In this document: piece after piece, positions 46,215 to 58,064 of the stretch | Numbering within the stretch: the stretch's first letter is position 1 | How the letters are laid out: the number at the start of each line of letters is the position of its first letter | NCBI GenBank assembly: GCA_963932145.1 | Contig: OZ010581.1 | Coordinates: forward strand, 80,665,641 to 80,729,640 | Source of the DNA: Acanthosepion lycidas | Lineage: Eukaryota; Mollusca; Cephalopoda; Sepiida; Sepiidae | DNA length: 64,000 bases | Reading direction: 5' to 3' | The notes under the pieces: generated by a model | Told to the model about the DNA's origin: nothing | Databases searched by the model: none | Seen by the model: only the letters and a program-made list of their open reading frames with translations | Program-made: the position numbers and the translations under genes

Positions 46215-47220
46215 CACTTCATTTTAACAATATTCTTTGACTATTTCATTACTACTTCTTACCATATAATGTAGACGTAATTAAACATTTTCTTGCATAT
46301 TGACAAGAATATAGAAATAGTCAAATTACATTCAAAACTCAAACGCAAGTCAGTTTTGAGTTGTGGACCAAATAAGATGTAATGTATAGTTTGTTTGGTT
46401 TCTTTAAAGTTTTTAAGAAGTATATCAACACTTTATTGGTCATTTACTAGCAAAATTTAATTTTCTTGAGAGCTTTAGTAATTTCTTTTTCAGAAATGTA
46501 TTGCTGTTAATTTTTCTCTTCCATTCCTAGCAATGTTTTGCTGGTAATATTTTTTTTTTTATATTCTTACTACAAAAATGTATATTTATGCATAAAAGTA
46601 TAAATATACATTTATGTTTTGACCCCTGTTTTGGCTTTCACTATTTGCCCATTGCTGGGGCCCTAACAGGTACTACTACCCCGGGTCAGAGTGGATCTGG
46701 GAACAATAGCAAACCTGTTCAGAAATAACTTTCAGTTGTATATAACCACTTTATCATATCAATGATTAAAATAGATTTGAACGATTGAATCCTGCGGATC
46801 TTGAAGACCATCATTCTTTGAACGTTGTGGATTGGCGCTATATAATCATAAAGTACAAAACCAATAACAAACCACATCGTTTGACGACGACCAAGAGCAG
46901 CAACAACTAAAACGGAGAGCACGTGTACCACGAAGAAAAAATGAAATCAAGATGTTGACCTTCCACATTGCTTCAAATAAAAAAATGAAAGATTTTATAA
47001 TTTCAATTACTCGCCTAATAAATACCAAATGTTTCCTTGTAGGGAAAAAGCTAATATTACCATTGCCATTTTCAGCACCATGTTAAAACATTTCCCAGAT
47101 ATTTAAACTTATGTACAACATTGATATTCGTATCTCCAATTCGTAGTTCGTATCTTAGGCTTTTTTCGGTTATTGGCGACCCTATTTTTTCTGTTTTCAG
47201 TGATGGCTAGCTCGTTATTC
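46215..47220. other. No gene recognised
   Basis: AT-rich, with a small GC-richer patch at 46640-46710 (CTACCCCGGGTCAGAG) that I cannot assign. Confidence 0.4.
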
Positions 47221-47229
47221 TCTTTCGTC

Positions 47230-48095
47230 TAGTAGGACCTGTAATTTTCTTTGCTACCAAACATCTACGCTGATGATTCGACGATGATATGAGGATACGG
47301 CTACACATCTAAAACTCTTGACGATCAGAAATTGGCAGCTGACCTCTCTTAAGATCTAGCACAAAATTCTGAGTAGGAAAAAACTGGCTGGTTACATTCA
47401 ATGCCTCGAAAGCCAAACCAGTTACATTTTATCAAAGCCGATCGGACCCGGATAGGACCATTTACGTTGAACGGATTTTCATTCGCGGAGGCACCGTGCC
47501 TTGAGAGAAAATTGGGCCTAAAATTCACACCTGACCTTAAGTGGAGCTCGTATATATGATCCATCGCAAATGATAAAGCTAAAATGATCGGCTCTCTGTA
47601 CCGCCGCAGTAAGTACATGACTGCCCGCTACCTTTATAAGGTATATTAGGCTGAATATACAGTACTGTTGTGATATATGGATGGGAGTTGCTTAGATTTC
47701 ACTTTTCGGTTTTGATAGTCCAAAATCGCCTACGAATCCTTGTGGGGGACGAATTTTTTCCACCCTCCAACCTTTCACAGACGGGATCTAGCAAGCCTCT
47801 CGCTGATCTATCGCTACTTTCATGGAATGTGCTCTAACGAATTATATTCATTGGTTACGCCGGGTTTAACTTTCACGGCTAGGACCCACCATACCACTTA
47901 CATTGTAAGAAACCACCACATCCCCTCCGTATTCCATCAGTGAGAAGTAAGTTATACTCTAACAGATTCTTCACGTGAACCACTGCTCAGTGGAAGAGAC
48001 TCCCAAGAGTGTGTTTCCCTGATCACTACAATCTTAACCTGTTCAAGTCTAGAGTCAACCGTTATCTTCCCCTCCTATCCGTATAAACTACCCTT
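47230..48095 (+). pseudogene. LINE reverse transcriptase fragment (YADD to C-terminus)
   Basis: LPNIYADDSTM places the YADD catalytic block at 47266-47277. It is followed by KLAADLS, a GPFTLNGFSFAEAPC region (from 47460), LGLKFTPDLKWSSYI (from 47511) and, after frameshifts, ILVGDE, RRDLASLSLIYRYFHGMCSN (from 47785) and LNLFKSRVNRYLPLL (from 48030). This order is the palm end, thumb and C-terminal domain of a mollusc non-LTR (CR1/Jockey/RTE-like) polymerase. Several frameshifts and stops are present, and the N-terminal half is absent. The last block is the conserved end of the ORF. Confidence 0.8.
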
Positions 48096-48099
48096 TAAT

Positions 48100-49785
48100 G
48101 TAACCTCTACCACGTGTTGTCCCTTGACCATGTACATGGTGAACATTACTAAAAAACAGTCACATTTGCGTAGCTTATATGGGTAAGATTGTGCCCCACC
48201 CCCGATAATAAATCCCAGCAGGGTCACCAACTCCTTTAGGATAGCCTAGTTGGAGGGGTTGAAAGGATCTTGAGATTAGACACATCTTTGTTTTATGCCC
48301 CTTTCTATTTTTGTGTACAGACTCAATTCATTTTTTAAATTGAACAAATATGACGTAAAGCAGAACGCCCTCACGGACTGATTTTTAGCAGCCGTTGGGC
48401 AGAAAAACCGACAAGTACTTTAGCAGCGAGATAAGAATTTTCTAACAGTTGCTTAATAATTCTCACCACTCCACATTTACCTCCAATCATATAGGATATT
48501 TATTAGAAACCACAATCTTAATGACGCTTTTTTTTCTTTTTTTTTTTTTTTTTTTTTGGTGATGATGGTGGGGCAAAAAGAATTCTAACAAGTAAACCTG
48601 TGAAAATAATATAAATCCCAAGACTAAAATCTGTGTCAACAGATGTAATTGAAATGCTTAACGTAATAAGTGCGTTAACCAGAAATTACTTCAGATAAAT
48701 TGGAGAATATACTTTGAATACAAGAAATGAAAAATCATATATATATTTCGAACTAGCTGAATGGTATGAGATAGAATCATACCTTTCAAAGAGTATTTGT
48801 GTGGAGTTAACGTTGCCTCAGCTGGAATTTACTCAACACACCAATTCCACTTCCTATATTGTGGATTGTTTATGTTGTGTTTATTTATAGTATTTGAGAA
48901 TATGAGATGCTATAAGTTTGGATGTGTTGTCGATGCAATGGAAAATACCTTGGAATTATTAACCGGTGATCCAAGTTTCAATTCCTGTTTGGTTCTTTAT
49001 ATTCGCTTATGCTAAATACCTTTAGAAAATGGATGAATCCACCTCTTCGTCCCCCAGATATGTGTTAATTATTTAGACTTGTATAGCTAAACCATTAATA
49101 TATTTAAAAAATATCTTACTCTCTAAAATTATTTTCGGGCTCGACGTAACCTGAAAAGGGTTAAGACGTAGAAAACAAATCGACAAATATTCATGATTAC
49201 TATTTAGGTTGTCTTGCCTTTTAATTATATAGACTTTTTAAATGGCATCTGTAGCTTCGGTCCTGTTTTATTGTTAATGTCTACATAAAAAATAATAATA
49301 ATTGCGCTGAAACTAGGAATTCGAAGATGTTGATATAAAAAACAGGTTTTCGTAATTGAAAGAGCAGACCTGTCACAAATGGAAATTCCGAAAACTTGGG
49401 TACAACATTAAAGTTTCTAATGTCGATCAATCTCCAGGGTTTCAGGCAAATACGCGACTCCACTAAGGTGATAATAAGATCAAGAATTTAAACTAACCAA
49501 AACCAGCTTCGGCATTATGAATTTACTAATATCCGACTAACTTGACAATTTTACATCCAGTGTATTCATTTATTTATTTATTCATTAACAGATAATTAAG
49601 GCGAAGTGAGTTATTTCCGACTTTAAGTACAACGTTCACTTTCTATTTAATGATTGGCTCGTATGCACATCAATGATCACGAATCTTAAACTTTGAAGAC
49701 GAACCAATCAATGCTTATTAAAACTACAGTATACTTGACGTGGTTCAGATACAGTGGAACGTTATTAAATTTCTCTTGATGGAAT
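48100..49785. other. Likely LINE 3' sequence, then nothing recognised
   Basis: 48100-48260 probably continues the LINE 3' non-coding region. A poly-T run lies near 48530-48558. The remainder is AT-rich without a signature. Confidence 0.4.
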
Positions 49786-49787
49786 GA

Positions 49788-49789
<2 letters not shown>

Positions 49790-49850
<61 letters not shown>
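49790..49850. repeat. (TA)n microsatellite
   Basis: About 60 bp TA at the 3' edge of the PLE fragment that follows. Confidence 0.97.
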
Positions 49851-49853
<3 letters not shown>

Positions 49854-49854
49854 T

Positions 49855-50470
49855 AAGCATGTTTGGTTAAATAATTAAGACGTATGTCTATTTATTTTAG
49901 TTTTAATCCTTTCAAGTCCACGAATTAATTTCTTGATGGCTGTATAAAATTGATTAAGAAAAGTTCCCCAAGTACTTTCAATTTCATCTGAGGCCATCTT
50001 CAGGGGCTGCATATCTATGGATGTGATTGTTTTTACCTCTATGCAAGGGAGGTAACTTATGTCATTTAATTTTTTATGTAGCACTTTACTGCTACAAACA
50101 TTTAAGAACTTTATTGCTATACTCGTAGTTGCTATTATTTCTTTTTGGCTGCAATACTTTTATATAAACTGCTTCCAGAATTTTAAGTTTTTGCTTATTA
50201 TTATTATGATGAAGCATTAAAATATTTTCAAGAAATATCTGTCTAAACTGTGAATGTGGACGCGAGTGTTCCTTTAAATGGTTCGAGATTGAACTATGAT
50301 CGTTCAGGTGAAACGTAAGCCTTCTCGTCAATGTCGTTTTAAAAAAACACAATACGTATTAACATTTTTATCAGAGATGCAATCTCCCAAAGGACATTTA
50401 AATTGATATACGATGTAGGTCTCTTGCAAGAGGCTAGTTGAAAGAGAAGAGTTATTATGGAGTTATTATG
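49855..50470 (-). pseudogene. PLE fragment: GIY-YIG remnant plus 3' tail
   Basis: The minus strand from 50450 reads YIVYQFKCPLGDCISDKNVNT, then after a frameshift in an A run TTLTRRLTFHLNDHSSISN and HLKEHSRPHSQF, and ends KILEAVYIKVLQPKRN before a stop. It is the same family as 39763-40440 and better conserved at the nuclease. The tail (50090-49855) matches the inverted arms at 39219 and 40563 (CACGAATTAATTTCTTGATG). CCCCTGAAGATGGCC and a following GAAAGTAC near 49970-50010 keep the hammerhead order. Confidence 0.8.
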
Positions 50471-50697
50471 TTGGTTGTATTACATTTAGTGTAGTATATA
50501 ATTAATTTTATTTTAGTTCTATATTAAGTTTCGTCCTCCTCCTCATATAGTGGAATTCTCTCCCTGCTTCTTGTTTCCAGGGAGCTTTTATCTCCAAGAA
50601 TTTAAATACAGTATCAGCCGTTTTTCTTTTTTCTCATATTCTCCTATTCCCCTCCCCTACTATTGCAACTTAGTGGCATATTGCCTTGTTTGAGGGA

Positions 50698-50906
<209 letters not shown>

Positions 50907-50909
50907 AAC

Positions 50910-51279
50910 CAACTAAGAGGTAAATGAAAGTACTAAAACAAACCCGGCCTATAAAATGACCTAAAAATTAAACCGGGACCTACATTTGCAAAAATATGAA
51001 AGAAAATGTTTAATTCCTGATATAAAGAAATACGAAATGGGAAACCAAATCAAAATACTGCTGATAATTTACGACCGAAACCAGAAGTATGCCTAGAGCT
51101 GCCGACCTGTGACCGTGAATCTGAGTTTCATATCATTTGGGGTCATCATACCAAATGGTGGGGGTGGGGAAACAGTATTTTTTTTCTAGAAGCTCTGTCA
51201 CAATAATCGACTATTCAACAATATTATTTGCATGAGTAATTAATATAAATATTTTTCTTTTCTGCTGTGTGAGATTACA
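50910..51279. other. No gene recognised
   Basis: AT-rich with no signature. Confidence 0.5.
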
Positions 51280-51280
51280 C

Positions 51281-51352
<72 letters not shown>
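51280..51352. repeat. (CATA)n(TA)n microsatellite
   Basis: A few ACAT units then about 60 bp of TA. Confidence 0.96.
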
Positions 51353-51355
<3 letters not shown>

Positions 51356-51359
51356 GGGT

Positions 51360-53338
51360 AGCAATAAAATCACTATACAGTTAGTTAGAATAATAATTAA
51401 GACAAGCAATTAAGCAACAACCCCGAAATTTATTATTAAAATGGTTCTGGTTAATAACAATAAAATGCTATAGTAAATAATACTGAATTAATTACCGATA
51501 CTGTCTGACCTGCAAGCTACCTGATTCAATGCTTTGCATTTTTATTAAAAATGTAGCAACTTTATTGCCATGCTGTAATTGTTATACTTGTATTTATTTA
51601 ACCGTACAATGCCAGGGACTCTTGCTAGTGTGTGTATCCGTGCATAAATAGATGAAGGTGGTTTGGCATTTTTCAGATAATTTAATTTCCTCGTGTTCAT
51701 TTCATAAGACATTTTCTAATATTTTTGTTTAATATTTTAATCAACTGGAAAGGAATATAAGTCCGGTTTCCTTGGAACATTTATTCTAAGCTGAGATTAA
51801 CGGCATTATCTTTGTAATTTACTGATAATTTGACTGGATGGTAAAAAATATATTCCCCAGAGATTAATATATAAATTCTTTTTTTTTCTCATTTCAGTTA
51901 AATAAGGCTGATTATAATACAAAATTAATTAGTTCATCATAAGACATATTTGATACTTTGCCACTGCCCTTTATGCAAGGTGACCTTTCATAACGTAAGT
52001 GATCACATTCCTATAAAACATTCTTCCCTTGTAAAATTAATCTATGATTATCCCCTTCCTGTTCCGCTATCAATTTACGCAAGATCATTATATAGATTAC
52101 TCGAAATCTTTTCTGATGGTCACCGTGTGTCCCGTATTCTCAAAATATCCTTTCTTCATTGTGTGTCCCAGAAACTTCAACTGTATTAATTCTGAATCTT
52201 TTTGTTGCTATTTTCCTTAAAAACTATCTCATTACATTTCTAATATTAACTTCATCTGTGAGGAAATTGTCCAGCATTCACTGCCAAAGAAGATCTATAA
52301 ATCCAATGTAAACCTTGTTTTAAGCATTAGATTTGATTTTAAACATTAGATTTATACAATAATTCTTGACCTAGTGTTATATTTTTTTCTTTGTTAAAGC
52401 AATCATTTGAAAAGACATTTTCTTACGGTTCATCGATTATATAGCCACAAAATCTTGAACGATATTATATTTAGTTTTAATTGGAGTTTCTTCTGTCATC
52501 TGTCATATTTTATGCTCTTTATTTCAGAAATGATTTTGAGGTCACCATAGTTCATCGAAGAGCGCGAAGTGCAATTTCGGTTCAAAATAGGCAAAATCAC
52601 GCAAAAGTGAGAAATTATCATGTGCAATTCTTTCGTTTTTATTTGATCTTAAAAATCGGTGGTTATTATAAGTTCAATCCGAAATCAGCGGTGACCGGTT
52701 TCACTGATATTTACTGTTAAACTAATATGGATACATATGTTCCATAAAATACATTAAAGAAACATATTGTCTTATTTAAAATTATGCCGTGTAAGAAGGA
52801 AATACAAACCGCTAATGAATTCGTACAATAAAAATATGGTCATTATCGATGCTAATGTTTTACATACAAAACTTCCTCACTGATCGCGGACAGTTGTTTT
52901 CGTATGTGCCATTAAACAGAACATATAACTGATACAGTTTGACATCATCCATGAAGGTGCCAATTAGAATGCATCATTTCTTCATTACACTTAAATAGTA
53001 GACTCATTGGTACCCCTGAATTTCTTATGCCTGAAAACTATTTGCCCATCGCTGTGTCAGATTCACTCACATATATTGCAACTATGTGTAATAATTACAC
53101 AATATGAAATGTTTTGTACAAGTCAATATTTTCAAAATGAAAAATGTGTATTAAACAATGGATATAATTAAAATTATTGTTAGGAGCAAAGTGACTGGTT
53201 TTATGATGGCAACCATGTAAAGCAATTTGTGTTTATAAATAGAGCCGAAATGTTTATATTTTGCAGTGTTAAGTTAGAATCACACAATAAATTTGCTGCA
53301 CATTACTTTCTTTTTAATCTCAACAGTTACACATCTGG
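51360..53338. other. No gene recognised
   Basis: About 2 kb of AT-rich sequence without a family signature. Confidence 0.5.
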
Positions 53339-53340
<2 letters not shown>

Positions 53341-53397
<57 letters not shown>

Positions 53398-53621
53398 CAT
53401 AATGAGAAGCTACGTATACTTTCTTAATATGTATATATAGAAAAAGTTGCAAATTAAAAAAAATAATGTTTTTTTTAAAAAAGTATTTATTTATTTATAT
53501 ATATATTTGATATTTCAGATTGACCTCACTTGAGGTCAAACTGAAATATCAAATATATATATAAATATATGAATAAATAATTTCATAAAAAACATTATAA
53601 TTTTTTTTAATTTTCAACTTT

Positions 53622-53670
<49 letters not shown>
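53341..53670. repeat. Palindrome of about 95-bp arms flanked by (TA)n
   Basis: (TA)n lies at 53341-53396 and 53626-53670. Between them GTATATATAGAAAAAGTTGC to TTTGATATTTCAG (53431-53519) is mirrored by CTGAAATATCAAA to CAACTTTTTCTATATATA, around a TGACCTCACTTGAGGTCA centre (53520-53537). Small length differences lie in the A/T runs. It has the same head-to-head, tails-outward plan as 29816-29956. Confidence 0.9.
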
Positions 53671-53672
<2 letters not shown>

Positions 53673-53679
53673 TTTCATG

Positions 53680-56150
53680 CGGAAGTTCAGCTTGTTATAC
53701 AAAATTTTGTTCCTTAAAAATTTCTTCGGGTCGTGAGACCACCATATACAATGCACCCAGAAACTTTAAGTCGCGGGAAATAAGCAATATTTGTGTAATC
53801 TTTATATTTGACATGCGGCACTGTTCTTATAGTGAGATTATTTGTTATATCGCCATTTATTCTGTTACATAGTATTTTCCCAATATTATGAAAGTTCACG
53901 AGTCGCATGAAGTCCCAGACTACCAAATAATTTAATGTAATTATTTATATTAAAAGATGACATTCAATATGTGTGTGTTTGTGTGTGTGTGTGTTTATGT
54001 GTGTTTCTTTAAAGAATTAGTAACATCGTTTGATTAAAACGAATCTTCTTGCGAATATATTTATTTACGATAAATTTTGTCATAATATACTTCCTTTTCA
54101 ATAAGTTTATGGATTCATGATCGCAAAGTATTAGAAAATAGACAGTGAGCTATTTGACGTTTAATAAACATATTTTGAAATTGAAAAAAAATAACCTGTT
54201 AAAGCATGAATTCGGCTCTCTGTCAGGTGTTAAATATCAGTGTAAACTACGCTCTCTCGGTCTAGCAGTCAACGAAAAACAAAGCTCCAAATTCAAACGG
54301 CAGAAGCCAACTGGAAAACGCCCTACTTTCCCAAGAAGGCATGTCAACTCACAGATAGGCATGGTTTTCTACGTTCTGAAGTGGCGTAGCATTAGAAACT
54401 GTAAATATTCATTTCTATACTAAAATCTCCTCTTTTATCTTCTATGGTCGTAAGCTTTAAAATACCCAAATTTCAATCATTTGTAAATATAAAAGTTATT
54501 AGGGTTAAACTTTAATATACTATAAAAAAATGTTAAAACTAAAACTTAAGAAACAAGTAATATCGTACTAAAAGTTAAAATTATTCAACTCTCAGAAAAC
54601 TTTCTCTACATAGATACAGCATTTTTCACTGTATAAGAGGCACTTTTACCTTTAGGATTTGATGCAACATTTGATGAGAAAATATCTGAAAATAGGAATA
54701 ATATATAAATAAGAAAGGATGAGGGCTAAAAACTAGCGGTTCTACCCGAATCTTTAATAAATTGACTGCAGCCTCTCCGTGTTTCTATTAACAAACCATG
54801 TAAGAGCTAAAAAAAAAAAAAGAAACTGAACAAAAGTATGCAACAGGAAGATTTTGTTCCGACTCCTACTTGATGAAGGAAAAATCTGTTTGTTCATCTA
54901 TGCATTTGGATGATGAATTTGTGGAAAAATCTATTGATATATTAAGTTATTTAGCGCAAAGGATAGGACAGAGGATGACATTCTTTTTTATCTTAATATT
55001 GGATCCAGTTTTTATCCCTTTGCAAGCGATCGTAAAATCAATGAGTATTTTGTAGGATTTGAACCAAATTAATCATTTATTTTTTTATTTAACCTATATT
55101 TTATGTTGATGTTTTCAGTTCTTTTGTGTTTCCAAAAATATACGCTAATTTCAAAATGGCTGATCCAATAAAATTCTTTCAAATATGATTAGATTTTTAC
55201 TAGAGAGATTTCTTCAAAATGGATACACTGTTTCTTCATATGTTCTGACAACTACAGAAAATAAAATGTTGAATACGAATGACCTTTTCTCCATTGCATT
55301 AAAACAGTTTCAAAATACTGATAAAAGAACACATTTATACCTGTTGCGTGGCAAACACAGTCTTTGAATGAATAACCCCTATTAATTTCATGCGAATATT
55401 AACATCAATTAACAGTGTACGCTTGGCATCTTGCGCATGTCAAAAATAGAAACCCAAACTTTACGTCAAGTTATCCACTTTTGTGGTCAATCAAGTGAAG
55501 ACCGGCGAATATCCCAACATCTTTCTCTTTGCACACTCTCTTTTTCTTTCTACGATTCGCTTTCTCTCTTCCTGACACTCTCTCACGTTTCTTTTCATTT
55601 GTTTTTTCGGACGGAAGTTTTTGTCCCCGCCGAGTGTCAAACAATGCAGATACGATACGGACGTAAGACTTAGACGAAAACGTCTTTCGTCATTTGATGT
55701 AATTCATATTACCTGAAAGAGATCTTGTTTTCGGTATATAATGCTCTCATTAGACCGGCGGAAGACCAGCAGCGGCGTGACCTGCAGAGTGCGTGTCTCG
55801 AGTCAGGAGACGAATACCCAGACTTAGAAAGTAGCGCCAGTTGGTGATAGACAGAAAACTTGGCAGAAACACTAACAGATATCGAACCAACCTATCCAAA
55901 AATCCTATATATATATGAACTTTCTGATAGTAGGAAAAAACAACAACATATATCCAATGTATGAATATAGGTCTATAGAGAAAATAACATAAATAGTTGA
56001 GTGGGAATTAACTCAAAGAAAAATCAACTAAAATGACTTAATTCAGCGAGACAAATGTATAAAAATGGATTAAAAGAAACTATTTCCAAGTTAGATTGAT
56101 AGATTTATGGATTATTAAGAAGGTGGTCATATATATATATTCGAATTCGT
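53680..56150. other. No gene recognised
   Basis: AT-rich. A GC-richer patch lies at about 55745-55860 without an open frame that I recognise. The plus-strand frame 54145-54423 (92 codons) has no known signature. Confidence 0.4.
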
Positions 56151-56161
56151 TGTTGGAAGTT

Positions 56162-56217
56162 TTACCTGATGATCCTGAATCCTTAAAAAAGGATTTAGGT
56201 GAAATAAATTATCGTAA
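56162..56217 (+). ncRNA. Hammerhead ribozyme-type fold with long stem II
   Basis: CTGATGA (56166-56172) is followed by an 11-pair stem II (CCTGAATCCTT with AAGGATTTAGG, loop AAAA, one G-T), then GAAA (56201-56204) and stem III ATA/TAT with loop AAT, whose second strand supplies the AUC triplet at 56211-56213. Helix I TTAC/GTAA pairs 56162-56165 with 56214-56217. Every core base is canonical; the only flaw is a T-T mismatch at the base of stem II. No coding element is recognisable beside it. Confidence 0.6.
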
Positions 56218-56339
56218 TGGTACCTTAAAGTGGTTTGTTTTTCATTACATATTAGCTCTGTCCTCACATTGAGCTCTCAGGATTTCATCCTCTTTGGATT
56301 TACCAATTCGGTTTACCAAGTTCCTTATAACTTAAAAAA

Positions 56340-56342
<3 letters not shown>

Positions 56343-56396
<54 letters not shown>
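56343..56396. repeat. (TA)n microsatellite
   Basis: About 54 bp of TA inserted near the 3' side of the transposase remnant. Confidence 0.97.
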
Positions 56397-56398
<2 letters not shown>

Positions 56399-56409
56399 CT
56401 GGAATTTTC

Positions 56410-57210
56410 CGTGGTTTTTATCACACTATTGGATTTTCCTTTGAGCAAGAATGTGCAAGTGCTCTCCAAGTTTCTCAGAAGTATTGTGATGAAATCGATC
56501 ATAAACGAAAATGACATGTTCACCATTAATTAATCATAGCTAAGGATCCGAAGCTCATGAAGTATTGAAATAAAGTCCACATACATATATATTATTCCGG
56601 GATCATTTTCCAAATTATTCAAGATGATCTTCAAAAATCTAATATTCTGTCCGGTAGTAACAAGGTACTTCACAGGTTTCACGTATGATTTCATTTTCAA
56701 GTCTTTTTTTTTTTTTTTTTTGGCTGCTCTTTGGATTGTCATAGCTGAAACTCCTCTTCCACGTGCCAGACGTCTTATGAATTGAGTTGGATCTTTTCTA
56801 ATTGATCTTTTTAGCTCTAAGTTGAAATGACGATACCTCATCTTTTTGAGGCCACCAGGTCCAGTTTCCCTCTTTACTGTTGCCTTTTTGTTTTTAATTA
56901 CATTCACCGTCCACTTGATGGTTCTGTAATGGACTTTGAAGATGGAAGCCAGAGTATGAATGTTGGTAACATTACTGATGGCATGAATGATCTTCTTCCT
57001 CTTCCTTTTGCTCAGTTGGGAAGGCATAGTGGGTCTGAAACGATTTTTACTTTCTTTTTAGCTAAAAAGGGTTTTTCCGTGATACTTACAACACATGGAT
57101 AAACATCTGCAAACTTAGAGTAAAGAAACTCAATTAGTTAATTGTTTTTTTTTTTAGATATTAAAATTTTGAATTTTGTAGGATAGACAATTATGCTGTT
57201 ACACAATTTT
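56410..57210 (-). pseudogene. Tc1/mariner-type transposase remnant, internally deleted
   Basis: The minus-strand ATG at 57025-57027 opens MPSQLSKRKRKKIIHAISN, a first HTH. ETGPGGLKKMRYR and RRLARGRGVSAMTIQRAAKK form a second HTH with the GRGVS motif. SYVKPVKYLVTTGQN and FLKIILNNLENDP reach the start of the catalytic core, then the frame departs before the first Asp. A lysine run (AAKKKKKK) probably contains a length change. It is the same family and the same internally deleted plan as 25600-26524. GTGTAACAGCATAATTGTC on the minus strand near 57187-57205 is the likely right TIR. Confidence 0.75.
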
Positions 57211-57351
57211 GACAATATATAAAAAATATATTTGTTAAAAAATATATTTGGAAATGTAACTAAATAGATGTACAGTTTTAATTGCGTGACCAGTACAGAT
57301 ATATCTGTTTACAGATATATCAGCTTAAAAATCTACAAAATGATTTAAAAG

Positions 57352-57465
<114 letters not shown>

Positions 57466-57556
57466 AACAATAAAAAATATTAAATAATTAAAATCTTAAG
57501 ACACACTGGGTTATATATTAATATTCTTTCATTTTTATTATTATTTCATTTAAATT

Positions 57557-57588
57557 CCTCGACTAGTTTCGGCCAACATGACCATCAT
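57557..57588 (-). ncRNA. Hammerhead-like motif in the PLE tail
   Basis: On the minus strand ATGATG, stem II GGTC/GGCC (loop ATGTT), GAAAC, TA, GTC, GAGG. The stem II, GAAAC and GTC blocks fit a minimal PLE hammerhead; the CUGANGA block is altered and helix I is not evident. Confidence 0.45.
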
Positions 57589-58064
57589 AATAATCTTCTG
57601 CTTGCTGGTAGCAGTGTACTACAGAAATGAATGTCTTGATGAAGAAAATGAACTTTTGTCTGTAGTTTTCATTTGTTTTTTTTATTTTTTAACGTGAATT
57701 TTGGTCACTCATTGTGTGGTCAAAGAGTCTCTTTTAAGTTGTTATTTGAGTTAAGAGCTGGATGTATTCATGCTGCTCTGAATTTCCTTGGTCATCTTGA
57801 CAGATTTATTGGTTCCTGGAATATGGATGTGTCTCTCTTAAGTCTGTGTGTCTTATTTGGTTCTTTGGGAGTGAGTATGATGTGTGTAAGCGTGTATATT
57901 TATATGGGTGTGTGTTATCATTTGGCTCATTAAGGGGTGAGTGTGTATGATGTGTGTAAGTGTATATATTCGTGTGGGTGGGTGTATATGTGAGGGCTTA
58001 ACACCTCCGTTAGCATGTCTGCCTCGTGTGGGTGAGAAATGTGGGTAGGTTTTGATTTGCCGGG

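Noticed and set aside
54145-54423. 92-codon plus-strand open frame
   Set aside because: Has an ATG but no recognisable domain, splice or promoter context; length is compatible with chance.
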